A stretch of 64,000 nucleotides of DNA, from NCBI GenBank assembly GCA_910575255.1, contig CAJTEM010000019.1, forward strand, positions 41,512-105,511, given 5' to 3'. Below are positions 43,246 through 53,378 of the stretch, in pieces. A program made the translations under genes and the position numbers. This stretch comes from Lachnospiraceae bacterium. GTDB taxonomy: Bacteria > Bacillota > Clostridia > Lachnospirales > Lachnospiraceae. Position 1 is the stretch's first letter, and every line of letters begins with the position of its first letter. Under the pieces are notes generated by a model. That model had not been told where the DNA came from, ran no database searches, and saw nothing but the letters and a program-made list of their open reading frames with translations.

Positions 43246-44241
43246 ATGAATACCAAGAAAACAAATGTACTGGATATCCTGATCAACAATGGCATCGTGA
43301 TCTTGATTTTGGTGATGGTTCTGATTGTGGGAGTTACCAAGGACAATTTTTTCAGCATGAGTAACTTCAGCAACATTTCTATCAATGTGGCATGTCGTTT
43401 TATCATCGCGATTGGTGTTTCCGGATGTCTGATTACCAAGGGAACCGACCTTTCTGCCGGACGTTCGGTGGGTCTGGCGGCCTGCCTGGCCGGTACGCTT
43501 TTGCAGAGAGCGGATTACAGCGGCCGTTTTGAGCTGACAAGTAACTTTCCGGAGATGAATGTATGGCTGATCCTGCTGATCTGCGTGGCTATTTGCTGTA
43601 TTTTCGGTCTGATCAACGGCGTGGTGGTGGCTTACTTAAGTGTACCGGCCTTTATCGGTACTCTGGGTATGCAGATGATCATCTATGGAATCAATCTGGT
43701 TTATACCAAGTCGGTTCCGCTGGGCGGCTACCGCACCGATTATACCGTAATTGCCAATGGCAAGCTGTTCGGACTATTCCCCTACCTGTTTATCATTGCG
43801 ATCGTGATCGGCGCAATCATGTGGTTCATCTACAACTATACCCGTCACGGCAAATATATGTATGCGATCGGCGGCAACGAGGCAGCAGCGGAAGTTGCTG
43901 GCGTGAATGTGAAGAAGACCAAGATCATCATCTATGTTTCCGCGGCCGCTCTATATGCGATTGCAGGTTTCCTGCTGGGCGCCAAATCCGGCGGCGCCGG
44001 TGTAAATACCGGTAACGGCTACGAGCTGGAGGCGATCGCAGCCTGTACCATCGGCGGCGTATCCGTAAACGGTGGTATCGGACGGGTATCCGGCGTGGTG
44101 ATCGGTGTGCTGGTATTCGAACTTTTGAAGACCTGTCTGCAGTTTTTGGGCATTGACCCGAACTACCAGTATATTGCACAGGGTATCGTAATCGTAGTGG
44201 CAATTGCACTGGATATCCGTAAATATATTGCCAAGAAGTAA
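43246..44241 (+). CDS. mglC: Galactose/methyl-galactoside ABC transporter permease
   Basis: The 331-residue protein has about eight to ten transmembrane segments and the BPD_transp_2 family patterns GCLITKGTDLSAGRSVGLAACLAGT, FIGTLGMQMIIYG, YAIGGNEAAAEVAGVNVKKTKI and GGVSVNGGIGRVSGVVIGVL. These identify an MglC/RbsC-type sugar permease. It is 18 nt after mglA with AGAGGAGGAAGAG as ribosome-binding site. Confidence 0.95.
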   Translation: MNTKKTNVLDILINNGIVILILVMVLIVGVTKDNFFSMSNFSNISINVACRFIIAIGVSGCLITKGTDLSAGRSVGLAACLAGTLLQRADYSGRFELTSNFPEMNVWLILLICVAICCIFGLINGVVVAYLSVPAFIGTLGMQMIIYGINLVYTKSVPLGGYRTDYTVIANGKLFGLFPYLFIIAIVIGAIMWFIYNYTRHGKYMYAIGGNEAAAEVAGVNVKKTKIIIYVSAAALYAIAGFLLGAKSGGAGVNTGNGYELEAIAACTIGGVSVNGGIGRVSGVVIGVLVFELLKTCLQFLGIDPNYQYIAQGIVIVVAIALDIRKYIAKK

Positions 44242-44367
44242 GGCGAAAGACCCGGCTTCGGGGCCTTTATGGAGGCTGACAGACTCCGTAACAGCTCCGG
44301 GGCTCTTTTTCGGTTGCAGGCGAAAGCGAAACAGGATAGAAAAAGAGACCATATGAGGAGGAAGCTT

Positions 44368-44622
44368 ATGGAAGAGGAACAGAAGACAACAGAAACCGAG
44401 AAACAGATGTCAGAGGAGCAGCAGGAGATGTCTGAGCTGGAGCAGGAGAATGAGCGGTTGCGGAAAGAAAATGAGCTTCTTAAGGAATACCGCGCCAGTC
44501 TTCCTTTAAAAGAGCGTCTCTATGACCGCATACCTCTGACCGTGAAGCAGCTGGATGCGATTATTATGATTTTGCTGGCATTTTTGGTGGGAGTAGTTGC
44601 ATTGGGGATCTTAGACCGGTGA
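44368..44622 (+). CDS. Small coiled-coil protein with C-terminal membrane anchor
   Basis: ATG 44368 has GAGGAGG 6 nt upstream and encodes 84 residues. The first 50 are Glu/Gln/Lys-rich with a heptad pattern (MSELEQENERLRKENELLKEY), a clear coiled coil, and the last 24 form one transmembrane helix (IIMILLAFLVGVVALGIL). No family is recognised. It trails mglC by about 125 nt and may be co-transcribed. A tail-anchored coiled coil could scaffold a membrane complex, but nothing specific links it to sugar transport. Confidence 0.65.
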   Translation: MEEEQKTTETEKQMSEEQQEMSELEQENERLRKENELLKEYRASLPLKERLYDRIPLTVKQLDAIIMILLAFLVGVVALGILDR

Positions 44623-44646
44623 TTATTGTCAGGGTATCTTTCGCAC

Positions 44647-45117
44647 TTATGCGTCCCGTCCCCGGCTCAGCCTGCTGTTCTGATATTCCCCGCTAAAGGT
44701 AACTTCCCTTCCAAACCACGCCGGCGGTACAAAATCCATGGCAGATTCCTCAGTAGGGAATTCCACTTCTGCCAGAACCAGGCCCTCATAGACTCCGGAA
44801 AAGATATCCAGTTCAATCGTCAGCTGCAGGGGATTCTTGTCCTCTGCGGCAAGCGGCAGGAGATAGCGCTTTTTGGTAAGGATAATTCCGTCGGCCTTGG
44901 AGCGTAAATGATAATAGGCCTTTTCTGTCAGCGGAAGATTGTATTCCTCCCGAGCCAGAAGTCCCTTTGATTTGTAGGTCAGATAAAAGGTGTCATCCTG
45001 CCGGCGGATCCGCACGACCGGATCCGTGCACAGATAAGCCTGTTCGATCTGGTGGAACGGATAGCTCGGATAGTCTGCAGGCGGAGTTTCAATTATATAT
45101 TTCCTTTCAATTTCCAT
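44647..45117 (-). CDS. CYTH domain protein (triphosphate tunnel phosphatase family)
   Basis: The 156-residue protein starts MEIERKYII, the ExExK signature of CYTH/TTM enzymes. It continues with VVRIRRQDDTFYLTYKSKG, EEYNLPLTEKAYYHL, TIELDIFSGVYEGLVLAEVEFPTEE in short conserved blocks that line an anionic tunnel. Relatives hydrolyse inorganic triphosphate or act as adenylate cyclases. The length fits a stand-alone CYTH domain. It is transcribed against the mgl operon and lies next to composite repeat B. Confidence 0.88.
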   Translation of the reverse strand: MEIERKYIIETPPADYPSYPFHQIEQAYLCTDPVVRIRRQDDTFYLTYKSKGLLAREEYNLPLTEKAYYHLRSKADGIILTKKRYLLPLAAEDKNPLQLTIELDIFSGVYEGLVLAEVEFPTEESAMDFVPPAWFGREVTFSGEYQNSRLSRGRDA

Positions 45118-45225
45118 GAGGGTTTCGGATCCTTTCGCTGGTTTTTTTGTGCTTTAATCATACCCGATATTCGCCGGGAAGGGAAGGCTTCCCGGCAAAA
45201 AAATACGGCAAACGTAAGATTTTGG

Positions 45226-45925
45226 TTACTTTTCACGGGGGGATGAGGTTCCAGAAGGTACGCCTTAGAACAAGGGCAGGGTCGCAGCGGGAAATGGTCT
45301 GCGGATGTTTCCGGTTTCGAGATCAAGAATTCCTAAAATTTTTGATTTTTGCGAAAAGCGAAACGAAAATCCACAAACTCGCTTCGCTCAGACAGTGTGA
45401 ATTTTCATTTCAACGCAAAACTCAGAAATTTAAGGACTTCTAAATCTCTGCAAAGTCAACATCCGCAGACCATTTCCCGCTGCGGCCCTGCCCTTGTTCT
45501 AAGGCTGAACATCCCGTCCCCCCGTTCTTTCCAGAGCTTAAACCTGCCAGCCTCGAAGAAACTACTCTTGTGAAGCAATGCCGGTAAAGTAAAGGAGCCG
45601 AGAAACACAGCCAGGGAAACGGGGAGAGCAGCCACCGGAAAAGGTCTGCTGCTTTTGACTTTGCAGAAATTTAGAAGTCCTTAAATCCCTGAATTTTGCG
45701 TTGAAACGAAAATCCCCACTGTCTGAGCGAAGCGAGTTTGGGGATTTTCGTTTCGTATTTAGCAAAACTCAGGGGTTTTAGGAATTCTTTGCCTTAGCAC
45801 GCAGAAAAGCTGCCAGTGGCAGGTTTTCTGTGAATCTCGAAACCGGAAAAAGCAGCAGACCTTTTCCGGTGGCTGCTCTCCCCGTTTCACTGGCGTACCT
45901 CTCAGAATTTTACTACCACCCCCCT
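45226..45925. repeat. Composite palindromic intergenic repeat B (two cores)
   Basis: About 700 bp without a gene. The left arm (GGTTACTTTTCACGGGG, then GAGGTTCCAGAAGGTACGCC) equals that of repeat A. Core 1 stem is 45360-45375 with 45396-45411 (two mismatches), and core 2 stem is 45703-45718 with 45739-45754 (perfect, and different in sequence). Both enclose the same 20-nt loop as in repeat A. A linker at about 45536-45630 (GAAACTACTCTTGTGAAGCAATG and what follows, here cut short) also appears beside repeats A and C. Confidence 0.85.
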
Positions 45926-46014
45926 GAACTCCGACAGTCAGTGAAATATGGCCAGAATATGCTGAAATACGCGAAAAAACGTGTAAAATAGTACTGGTAA
46001 TTATGAAGGGACTA

Positions 46015-46023
46015 TGATATAAT
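46015..46023 (+). promoter_or_regulatory. tig: Extended -10 promoter of tig
   Basis: TGATATAAT at 46015-46023 is a perfect extended -10, about 65 nt before the tig start. The -35 is not well conserved. Confidence 0.6.
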
Positions 46024-46088
46024 GGTACACTGTAGTGTGGCGCCCTGCCGGGATGACCATACATAGATGTGAAGGAGGAACCCAGATC

Positions 46089-47375
46089 ATGAGTTTACAA
46101 GTAGAAAAGTTAGAAAAAAACATGGCGAAATTAACCGTAGAAGTACCGGCAGAGCAGTTTGACGAGGCTCTTAAAACTTCGTATAAGAAAAATAAAAACA
46201 GATTTAACATCCCGGGCTTCCGTAAGGGGAAAGCTCCCCAGGCCCTGGTAGAGAAGATGTATGGTGCAGAGATATTGTACGAGGATGCGGTGGATGCGGT
46301 CATCAATGATACTTACCGCGGCGCCATGGATGAGAGCGGTCTGGATATTGTATCCCGCCCGGAGATCGGTGTGGAGCAGATTGAGAAAGGAAAGAATCTG
46401 ATTTATACGGCACTGGTGGCAGTGAAGCCTGAGGTGACCCTGGGTGAGTATAAGGGGATTGAGGTAGAGCGTGCGAAGCCGGAAGTGACGGAGGAAGATA
46501 TTGAAGCAGAGCTTAAGAAGGTGCAGGAGCAGAATTCCCGTCTGGTGACGGTGGAGGATCGTCCGGTGGAGAACGGAGATCAGGTCCTGATTGATTTTGA
46601 CGGATATATTGACGATGAGCCGTTTGAGGGAGGCAAGGCAGAATCCTATGCCCTGACCATTGGTTCTCATTCTTTTATCGATACCTTTGAAGAACAGCTG
46701 ATTGGCAAGAATGCGGAAGAGAATGTGGAGGTTCATGTGACATTCCCGGAGGAGTACCATGCCAAGGAGCTGGCCGGGAAGCCTGCAGTATTCAAGGTAG
46801 TGATTCATGAGATCAAGAAGAAGGAGCTGCCGGAGCTGGATGATGAGTTTGCCGGAGAGGTTTCCGAATTCGAGACTATGGAAGAATATAAAGCGGATAT
46901 TAAGGCAAAACTTTCAGAGACCAAGCAGCAGCGGGCGACCACGGAGAACGAGAACAATGTGGTGGAGAAGGTAGTGGCCAATGCTTCCATGGAGATCCCG
47001 GAGGCAATGATCGAAGAGCAGGTCAGCAGCACTCTGGAGGACTATGCCCGCCGGATGCGTTCCCAGGGGCTCACGATGGAGCAGTATATGCAGTTTACCG
47101 GTATGACAGCAGAACGTCTGCGCGAGGATATTCGTCCGCAGGCAGAGAAGCGGATCCGTACCCGTCTGGTTCTGGAGGCCGTAGTGGCTGCGGAGAAGCT
47201 GGAGGCTTCCGAGGGGGCAGTGGAGGCAGAGATCAAGAAGATGGCGGATACCTATAAGATGGAGCCGGAGCGTGCAAAGGAGCTTATGGGAGAAGAGGGA
47301 CTTCGCCGGATGAAGGAAGATCTGGCGGTTCAGGAGGCTGTGGACTTCTTAGTGGCAGAGGCAAAGCTGGTATAG
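46089..47375 (+). CDS. tig: Trigger factor (ribosome-associated chaperone, peptidyl-prolyl isomerase)
   Basis: The 428-residue protein has the ribosome-docking signature FNIPGFRKGKAPQALVEKMYG in two adjoining pieces near residue 40, a central FKBP-type isomerase domain (VENGDQVLIDFDGYIDDEPFEGG) and a helical C-terminal chaperone domain. It binds nascent chains at the ribosome exit. ATG 46089 has AAGGAGG upstream; the frame extends further but without conserved sequence. Order tig-clpP-clpX-lon is widely conserved in Firmicutes. Confidence 0.96.
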   Translation: MSLQVEKLEKNMAKLTVEVPAEQFDEALKTSYKKNKNRFNIPGFRKGKAPQALVEKMYGAEILYEDAVDAVINDTYRGAMDESGLDIVSRPEIGVEQIEKGKNLIYTALVAVKPEVTLGEYKGIEVERAKPEVTEEDIEAELKKVQEQNSRLVTVEDRPVENGDQVLIDFDGYIDDEPFEGGKAESYALTIGSHSFIDTFEEQLIGKNAEENVEVHVTFPEEYHAKELAGKPAVFKVVIHEIKKKELPELDDEFAGEVSEFETMEEYKADIKAKLSETKQQRATTENENNVVEKVVANASMEIPEAMIEEQVSSTLEDYARRMRSQGLTMEQYMQFTGMTAERLREDIRPQAEKRIRTRLVLEAVVAAEKLEASEGAVEAEIKKMADTYKMEPERAKELMGEEGLRRMKEDLAVQEAVDFLVAEAKLV

Positions 47376-47408
47376 GAGTCTGCGGGATAAAAGTACGACA
47401 GGCAGGGG

Positions 47409-47445
47409 GTGCAGCTCTCCGGATTTTCGGAGTTCTGCACTTCTG
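47409..47445 (+). terminator. Hairpin between tig and clpP
   Basis: GTGCAG and CTCCG pair with CGGAG and CTGCAC (47409-47440), followed by TTCTG. It may be a weak terminator or processing site; read-through into clpP is likely. Confidence 0.45.
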
Positions 47446-47492
47446 TACCATGTATCCGGAATCGACAAATTATTATACTAGGAGGATGGATT

Positions 47493-48074
47493 ATGCCGTT
47501 AATCCCTTACGTAATTGAACAGACCAGCAGAGGGGAGCGTTCCTATGATATCTATTCCCGGCTGCTGAAGGAGAGAATTATCTTTCTGGGCGAGGAAGTG
47601 ACCGATGTGTCTGCCAGTGTGGTGGTGGCGCAGCTGTTATTTTTGGAGGCGGAGGATCCGGGAAAGGATATTAACCTATATATCAACAGTCCCGGCGGTT
47701 CTGTGACTGCCGGTATGGCAATCTATGATACGATGAATTATATTAAGTCGGATGTGTCGACTCTGTGTGTCGGCATGGCGGCCAGCATGGGAGCCTTTCT
47801 GCTGGCAGGCGGGGCAAAGGGCAAGCGTTTTATCCTTCCCAATGCAGAGGTGATGATTCATCAGCCTTCCGGCGGCGCCCGCGGTCAGGCGACAGAGATT
47901 CAGATTGTGGCAGAGAAGATATTGCAGACCAAAGAGAAGCTGAACCGGATTCTGGCGGAGAATACAGGGCAGCCTTATGAAGCGGTGTGCCGGGATACGG
48001 AGCGGGATCATTATCTGACGGCGGAGGAAGCCGTCAGCTATGGACTGGTAGACAAGATTCTGGTAAAGCATTGA
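47493..48074 (+). CDS. clpP: ATP-dependent Clp protease proteolytic subunit
   Basis: The 193-residue serine protease forms tetradecameric barrels working with ClpX or ClpC. The catalytic triad is Ser98 (GMAASMGAF), His123 (MIHQPSGG) and Asp172 (DTERDHY), in the usual contexts. The N-terminus [20 protein letters not shown] is canonical. ATG 47493 follows AGGAGG. The clpX start is 70 nt downstream. Confidence 0.97.
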   Translation: MPLIPYVIEQTSRGERSYDIYSRLLKERIIFLGEEVTDVSASVVVAQLLFLEAEDPGKDINLYINSPGGSVTAGMAIYDTMNYIKSDVSTLCVGMAASMGAFLLAGGAKGKRFILPNAEVMIHQPSGGARGQATEIQIVAEKILQTKEKLNRILAENTGQPYEAVCRDTERDHYLTAEEAVSYGLVDKILVKH

Positions 48075-48144
48075 TGATGTACCGGTTTTATTCCCGCATT
48101 TACGATAGAATGATTTTGGTAAGAAAGGATAGAGGTGTACATTT

Positions 48145-49446
48145 ATGCCGAGCAGAATGGATGACCGAGTAAGATGCTCTTTCTGTGGAAAGACTCAGGA
48201 TCAGGTAAAAAAGCTGATTGCCGGTTCCAACAATGTTTTTATCTGTGACGAGTGCATTGACCTTTGCGCGGAGATTCTGGAGGAGGAGCTTGGCGAGCAG
48301 GAGAATACAGATCCGGATTTTGACGGGATTAATCTTCTTAAGCCCAAGGAGATCAAGGCGTTTCTGGATGACTATGTGATTGGCCAGGAGGCAGCAAAGA
48401 AAGTTCTGTCCGTGGCGGTTTATAATCATTACAAAAGGATCACATCCAGGAAGGATATGGATGTGGATGTGCAGAAGAGCAATATCCTGATGCTGGGGCC
48501 TACCGGCTCTGGCAAGACCTATCTGGCGCAGACTCTGGCAAAGGTGCTGAATGTACCTTTTGCGATTGCGGATGCTACGGCATTGACAGAGGCTGGTTAT
48601 GTGGGCGAGGACGTGGAGAATATTCTTCTGAAGCTGATTCAGGCGGCGGATTATGATATTTCCCGTGCGGAATACGGCATTATCTATATCGATGAGATTG
48701 ACAAGATTACGAAAAAGTCAGAGAATGTCTCCATCACCAGGGATGTTTCCGGGGAAGGGGTCCAGCAGGCATTGCTGAAGATTCTGGAGGGCACTGTGGC
48801 AAGCGTTCCTCCGCAGGGAGGCAGAAAGCATCCGCATCAGGAGCTTCTGCAGATCGATACCACAAATATTCTGTTTATTTGCGGCGGCGCTTTTGACGGA
48901 TTAGAGAAGATCGTCGAGCGCCGGCTCAGTGCTGGTTCGATCGGCTTCAATGCAGAGATTGTGGATAAGAACAAGCAGGATATTGATGAACTGCTGCGCA
49001 AGGCAGAACCGCAGGATCTGATCAAATTCGGCCTGATTCCTGAGTTTATTGGCCGTGTGCCGGTGACCGTATCGCTGGAGCTTTTAAGCGAGGAGGCATT
49101 GGTACGGATTCTTACGGAGCCGAGGAATGCGATTACTAAGCAATACCAGAAGCTGTTTGAGCTGGATGACGTGAAACTGGAGTTTACCAGAGAGGCCCTT
49201 TTAGAGATTGCAAGTCTTGCAGTGAAGAGGAAGACAGGCGCCAGAGGCTTACGTTCAATTATGGAGTCAGCAGTGATGGATCTGATGTATGAGATTCCTT
49301 CGGACAGCAGCATTGGGATCTGTAAGGTCACGAGGGATGTTGTGAATAAGACAGGAGAGCCGGAGCTGGTATATCGGGATACGACAGTGCCGCGTAAGAC
49401 GCTCTCCCAGAGAAGGAAGAAAGACAGACCGGGGGAAATCGCATAA
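48145..49446 (+). CDS. clpX: ATP-dependent Clp protease ATP-binding subunit ClpX
   Basis: The 433-residue AAA+ unfoldase has the N-terminal zinc-binding domain ([19 protein letters not shown]), Walker [13 protein letters not shown], Walker [11 protein letters not shown], the pore loop AGYVGEDVE and the C-terminal [12 protein letters not shown]. The segment for ClpP docking (IGF) lies in [10 protein letters not shown]. It unfolds tagged proteins into ClpP. Ends before a strong terminator. Confidence 0.97.
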   Translation: MPSRMDDRVRCSFCGKTQDQVKKLIAGSNNVFICDECIDLCAEILEEELGEQENTDPDFDGINLLKPKEIKAFLDDYVIGQEAAKKVLSVAVYNHYKRITSRKDMDVDVQKSNILMLGPTGSGKTYLAQTLAKVLNVPFAIADATALTEAGYVGEDVENILLKLIQAADYDISRAEYGIIYIDEIDKITKKSENVSITRDVSGEGVQQALLKILEGTVASVPPQGGRKHPHQELLQIDTTNILFICGGAFDGLEKIVERRLSAGSIGFNAEIVDKNKQDIDELLRKAEPQDLIKFGLIPEFIGRVPVTVSLELLSEEALVRILTEPRNAITKQYQKLFELDDVKLEFTREALLEIASLAVKRKTGARGLRSIMESAVMDLMYEIPSDSSIGICKVTRDVVNKTGEPELVYRDTTVPRKTLSQRRKKDRPGEIA

Positions 49447-49467
49447 GGGGTTTCCTCCAAGAACGGA

Positions 49468-49490
49468 TGGGAGCGCAGGCTCCCATTTTT
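49468..49490 (+). terminator. Terminator between clpX and lon
   Basis: TGGGAGC (49468-49474) pairs with GCTCCCA (49479-49485), followed by TTTTT. Confidence 0.8.
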
Positions 49491-49510
49491 ACTACAAAAA
49501 GGAGAACAGA

Positions 49511-51826
49511 ATGGAAACGAAAGTGATGACAATGCCGGTAATAGCGCTGCGGGCACTGACGGTATTGCCAAAGATGACTGTAAGTTTTGATATCAGTCGT
49601 TCCCGCTCGGTAGCTGCGGTGGAAAGAGCTATGATCAGCGATCAGAGGGTCTGTGTCGTGACACAGAGAGATCCGGATGATGCAGATCCCGGGATGGAGC
49701 AGCTCTATCATATCGGGGTGATCGTCAAGGTCAAACAGCTGGTGAAAATGCCAAACAGTGTGGTGCGGGTGATGGTGGAAGGCCTGGAACGGGCAGAGCT
49801 TCTGATGCTGGACAGTGTGGAGCCGTCCCTGGTCGGAGAGGTGATGGAGGCTCCCTGGAGAAATGATGATGTGGACTCTCTGACAGCTGAGGCCATGCAG
49901 CGGGTATTGCGGGACAAGGTAGAGGAGTATGGGCATCAGTATCCCAAATTTGCCAAAGAGGTGTTGCCGAATCTGATGACAGCAGGCGGACTGGAGGCGA
50001 TGATGCTTCAGATGGCAAGCCAGCTTCCCTGGGACTATTCGGTGAGGCAGGATTATCTGGAGGCAACCGATGCGGCTACCCGCTACGAGGTGATGGTCGG
50101 AAGCCTGACGGAGGAGATCGAGATCTCCCGTATCCGCCAGGAGTTCCAGGCAAAGGTTAAGGCGGCAGTAGACAAGAATCAGAGAGACTATATCCTGCGG
50201 GAGCAGTTAAAGATCCTTCGCCAGGAACTGGGAGAGGATCCGGTATCAGAGGCGGACGAATATGAGAAAAAGCTGAGGACTCTAAAGGCGGACAAGGAAG
50301 TAAAAGAAAAGCTGCATAAAGAGATCGAGCGATTCCGGGCCATGCCGGCGAGCAGCCAGGAGGGAAATGTAATTCGAACCTATATCGAAACGTTGCTGGA
50401 GCTTCCCTGGAATAAAGTGTCCCGGGATAATAATGATATCAAACACGCGGCAAAGATTCTGAACGAGGATCATTACGGTCTGGAAAAGGTGAAGGAACGG
50501 GTCTTGGAATATCTGGCTGTCCGTGTTCTGACCAAGAAAAGTTCAGGCCCGATTCTGTGTCTGGTGGGGCCGCCGGGAACAGGCAAGACCTCAGTGGCCA
50601 GGTCGGTAGCGCGTGCGCTCAACAAAAAATATGTGCGTATCAGCCTGGGCGGCGTAAGGGATGAGGCAGAGATCCGCGGGCACCGTAAGACCTATGTGGG
50701 AGCCATGCCGGGGCGGCTGGTTGAGGGACTGCGCCAGGCGGGAGTTTCCAACCCTCTGATGCTGCTGGATGAGATAGACAAGGTCAGCAGTGACTATAAA
50801 GGAGATACCTCGTCTGCACTTCTGGAGGTGCTGGACGGAGAACAGAATTTCCGTTTCCGGGATCATTATGTGGAGTCTCCCATTGATCTTTCGCAGGTGC
50901 TTTTTATCGCCACAGCGAATACGACGCAGACGATCCCGCGTCCGCTGCTGGATCGGATGGAGGTCATTGAGGTCAATAGTTATACAGAGAATGAGAAGCT
51001 TCACATTGCCCGTGATTTCCTGGTAGGAAAACAGCTGGAAAAATGCGGTCTGACCGAAAAGCAGGTGACGCTTTCTGACGGTGCTTTGAAAAAGATCATC
51101 CATAATTATACCAGGGAGGCCGGAGTGCGCAATCTGGAACGCCGGATCGGAGAGATTTTCCGTAAAGCGGCAAGAGAATTTCTGGAGAATAAAAAGCAGG
51201 GAATCCGGGTCAGCGAATCCAATCTGAAAAAATATCTGGGCAAGGAGAAAATCACCTTTGAGGACGCGAACGAGAAGGATGAGATCGGAATCGTCCGCGG
51301 TCTGGCCTGGACCAGCGTGGGCGGGGACACTCTGCAGATCGAAGTGAATGTGATGCCGGGAAAAGGAGAGCTGAAGATGACCGGACAGATGGGAGATGTC
51401 ATGAAGGAATCCGCGCAGACGGCTCTGACCTATGTGCGTTCCGTTTGTCCGAAGTATTCGGTTCCGGATGATTATTTTGAAAAGCATGATATTCATATCC
51501 ATATTCCGGAGGGAGCCGTTCCCAAGGATGGTCCGTCGGCCGGCATTACCATGGCAACGGCAATGTTGTCGGCGGTGACAGAGCGTAAGGTTCTTGCACA
51601 GGTGGCAATGACCGGGGAGATCACCCTGCGTGGCCGGGTTCTGCCGATCGGAGGTCTGAAGGAGAAGCTTCTGGCAGCCAGGATGGCGCATATCCGTACG
51701 GTACTGGCGCCGGAGAAGAATCAGGCGGACATTGCAGAGCTGTCAAAGGAGATTACCAGGGGGTTGAGGATTGTGTATGTGAAAACCATGGAGGAAGTTT
51801 TGAAGGAGGCATTGACTGTAGAATGA
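49511..51826 (+). CDS. lon: ATP-dependent protease La (Lon)
   Basis: Lon has 771 residues here. The N-terminal substrate-binding domain begins [21 protein letters not shown]. The AAA+ domain has Walker [14 protein letters not shown] and Walker [11 protein letters not shown], and the C-terminal protease domain has the catalytic Ser in [15 protein letters not shown] and the Lys in [15 protein letters not shown]. It degrades misfolded and regulatory proteins in the cytoplasm. AAAAGGAG precedes the ATG. The stop overlaps the engB start (ATGA). Confidence 0.97.
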   Translation: METKVMTMPVIALRALTVLPKMTVSFDISRSRSVAAVERAMISDQRVCVVTQRDPDDADPGMEQLYHIGVIVKVKQLVKMPNSVVRVMVEGLERAELLMLDSVEPSLVGEVMEAPWRNDDVDSLTAEAMQRVLRDKVEEYGHQYPKFAKEVLPNLMTAGGLEAMMLQMASQLPWDYSVRQDYLEATDAATRYEVMVGSLTEEIEISRIRQEFQAKVKAAVDKNQRDYILREQLKILRQELGEDPVSEADEYEKKLRTLKADKEVKEKLHKEIERFRAMPASSQEGNVIRTYIETLLELPWNKVSRDNNDIKHAAKILNEDHYGLEKVKERVLEYLAVRVLTKKSSGPILCLVGPPGTGKTSVARSVARALNKKYVRISLGGVRDEAEIRGHRKTYVGAMPGRLVEGLRQAGVSNPLMLLDEIDKVSSDYKGDTSSALLEVLDGEQNFRFRDHYVESPIDLSQVLFIATANTTQTIPRPLLDRMEVIEVNSYTENEKLHIARDFLVGKQLEKCGLTEKQVTLSDGALKKIIHNYTREAGVRNLERRIGEIFRKAAREFLENKKQGIRVSESNLKKYLGKEKITFEDANEKDEIGIVRGLAWTSVGGDTLQIEVNVMPGKGELKMTGQMGDVMKESAQTALTYVRSVCPKYSVPDDYFEKHDIHIHIPEGAVPKDGPSAGITMATAMLSAVTERKVLAQVAMTGEITLRGRVLPIGGLKEKLLAARMAHIRTVLAPEKNQADIAELSKEITRGLRIVYVKTMEEVLKEALTVE

Positions 51827-52458
51827 TTATCAAGAAGGCGGAGTTGGAAACCGTCTGCGGAATTACCAGCAAGCTGCCGGAGAATCGGGATCCGGAGTTT
51901 GCTTTTGCCGGTAAATCAAACGTGGGCAAATCTTCCCTGATTAATGCTCTGATGAACCGCAAGTCTCTGGCCAGGACTTCATCTCAGCCGGGAAAGACTC
52001 AGACCATCAATTTTTATCATATCAATGATGCATTTTATTATGCGGATCTTCCAGGGTATGGCTATGCCAAGGTGCCGGTGGCGGAGAAGGCAAAATGGGG
52101 AAAGATGATTGAGCGTTATCTGCAGAAATCAGTGATGCTCAAATGTGTGTTCCTGCTCATTGATATCCGGCATGAGCCGTCGGCAAATGATCAGCTGATG
52201 GCTGACTGGATACAGTCCAATGGTTTTGTGCCGGTGATCCTTGCTACAAAAGCAGATAAGCTGAACCGCAGCCAGATTCCCAGGCAGATAAAGCTGGTGC
52301 GGGAGGGGCTGGGATTGGAAAAAGGCAGTACCGTGATTCCGTTTTCTTCGGTTACCAAGCAGGGCAGGGAAGAAATCTGGGCTTTGATCGAGCAGATGAT
52401 GCTGAAGGAAGAAGAACCGGAGGAGATCGGAAGGGATCCAAAGAAATACAAGGACTGA
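51823..52458 (+). CDS. engB: Ribosome biogenesis GTP-binding protein EngB (YsxC/YihA)
   Basis: The 211-residue GTPase has G1 GKSNVGKSSLINALM, G3 DLPGYGYAKV and G4 ATKADKLNR, which are family hallmarks. EngB acts in 50S subunit maturation. It is coupled to lon by a 4-nt overlap, an arrangement common in Firmicutes. Confidence 0.95.
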   Translation: MIIKKAELETVCGITSKLPENRDPEFAFAGKSNVGKSSLINALMNRKSLARTSSQPGKTQTINFYHINDAFYYADLPGYGYAKVPVAEKAKWGKMIERYLQKSVMLKCVFLLIDIRHEPSANDQLMADWIQSNGFVPVILATKADKLNRSQIPRQIKLVREGLGLEKGSTVIPFSSVTKQGREEIWALIEQMMLKEEEPEEIGRDPKKYKD

Positions 52459-52597
52459 CAGAGACAGACGGATTTTAAGATCAGATTGGCAAAATAGAGA
52501 GAAAAAATAATTTAAACAAGAAAATATAATAGAATAAAGATGAAATTTTCTGAATATTCTTCAGAAAAAAGTTAAAAATTGTTTACCATAATTTAAC

Positions 52598-52626
52598 TTG
52601 TGATTTGCGGGGGTTCATGGTATAAC
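52598..52626 (+). promoter_or_regulatory. mgsA: Promoter of mgsA
   Basis: TTGTGA (52598-52603), a 17-nt spacer and TATAAC (52621-52626) preceded by TGG form a good extended promoter about 50 nt before the start. Confidence 0.7.
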
Positions 52627-52676
52627 TTGTGAAGTATGCAGGAAGCGTACGGCCATAGAGAAAGGAGATGATTGCT

Positions 52677-53147
52677 ATGGCAAAGGATTACATTACATTT
52701 ACCATCGGACCGAAGAAGGATATTGCACTGATTGCTCATGATAATGAAAAGGCAAAGCTGATTGAGTGGTGTAAGGAGCACTACGCGATTTTAAAGCATC
52801 ACAATCTGTACGGAACGGGAACAACGGCACGGATGATCACAGATCAGACCGGACTGACCGTAAAGGGCTATAACAGCGGTCCCTTAGGCGGCGACCAGCA
52901 GATCGGCGCGAAGATTGTAGAGGGCGTGATTGATTTTGTAGTGTTCTTTTCGGATCCGCTGACCGCGCAGCCGCACGATACGGATGTAAAGGCGCTGATG
53001 AGGATTGCCCAGGTCTATGATATTCCGATTGCCGTCAACAAGGCGACAGCAGATTTTATGATCACTTCCGAGAATATGGATCGGGATTATCAGCATGATG
53101 TAATCAATTTCCGCAAGAATATTAAAGAGCGGGCGGAGACTCTTTAA
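52677..53147 (+). CDS. mgsA: Methylglyoxal synthase
   Basis: MgsA converts dihydroxyacetone phosphate to methylglyoxal and phosphate, a bypass of lower glycolysis. The 156 residues contain IALIAHDNEKAKL (catalytic His), YGTGTTARMI, SGPLGGDQQIGAKIVEG, FFSDPLTAQPHDTDV (catalytic His and Asp) and IPIAVNKATADFMI. ATG 52677 follows AAAGGAGATG. It is monocistronic, with its own promoter and terminator. Confidence 0.95.
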   Translation: MAKDYITFTIGPKKDIALIAHDNEKAKLIEWCKEHYAILKHHNLYGTGTTARMITDQTGLTVKGYNSGPLGGDQQIGAKIVEGVIDFVVFFSDPLTAQPHDTDVKALMRIAQVYDIPIAVNKATADFMITSENMDRDYQHDVINFRKNIKERAETL

Positions 53148-53161
53148 TCCGGATCGCAGGC

Positions 53162-53229
53162 AGGATCTGTCCGAGTGGGGCAGGTCCTTTCATTTTACTC
53201 CACAGGAAAGCGAGTCCTGTGAAGTAAAA
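53162..53229 (+). terminator. Terminator region after mgsA
   Basis: A first hairpin (about 53162-53188, AGGATCTG with CAGGTCCT) is followed by TTTCATTTT. A second long hairpin pairs TTTTACT and CACAGGA (53193-53207) with TCCTGTG and AGTAAAA (53215-53229). The remaining 53230-53378 shows nothing else before the next ribosome-binding site. Confidence 0.65.
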
Positions 53230-53378
53230 CGATTCATAAAAACCGCAAATCTGTGGCACTGAAGCTCAGGTTTCCTTGTTTATTGAGGGTATTGTGGTAT
53301 GGAACCATCCATGAGCGAATACACTGAGAGGAACAGGGCTGCTGGCAATGCAGCATCCGCAGAGAAAGGAATACAGAG

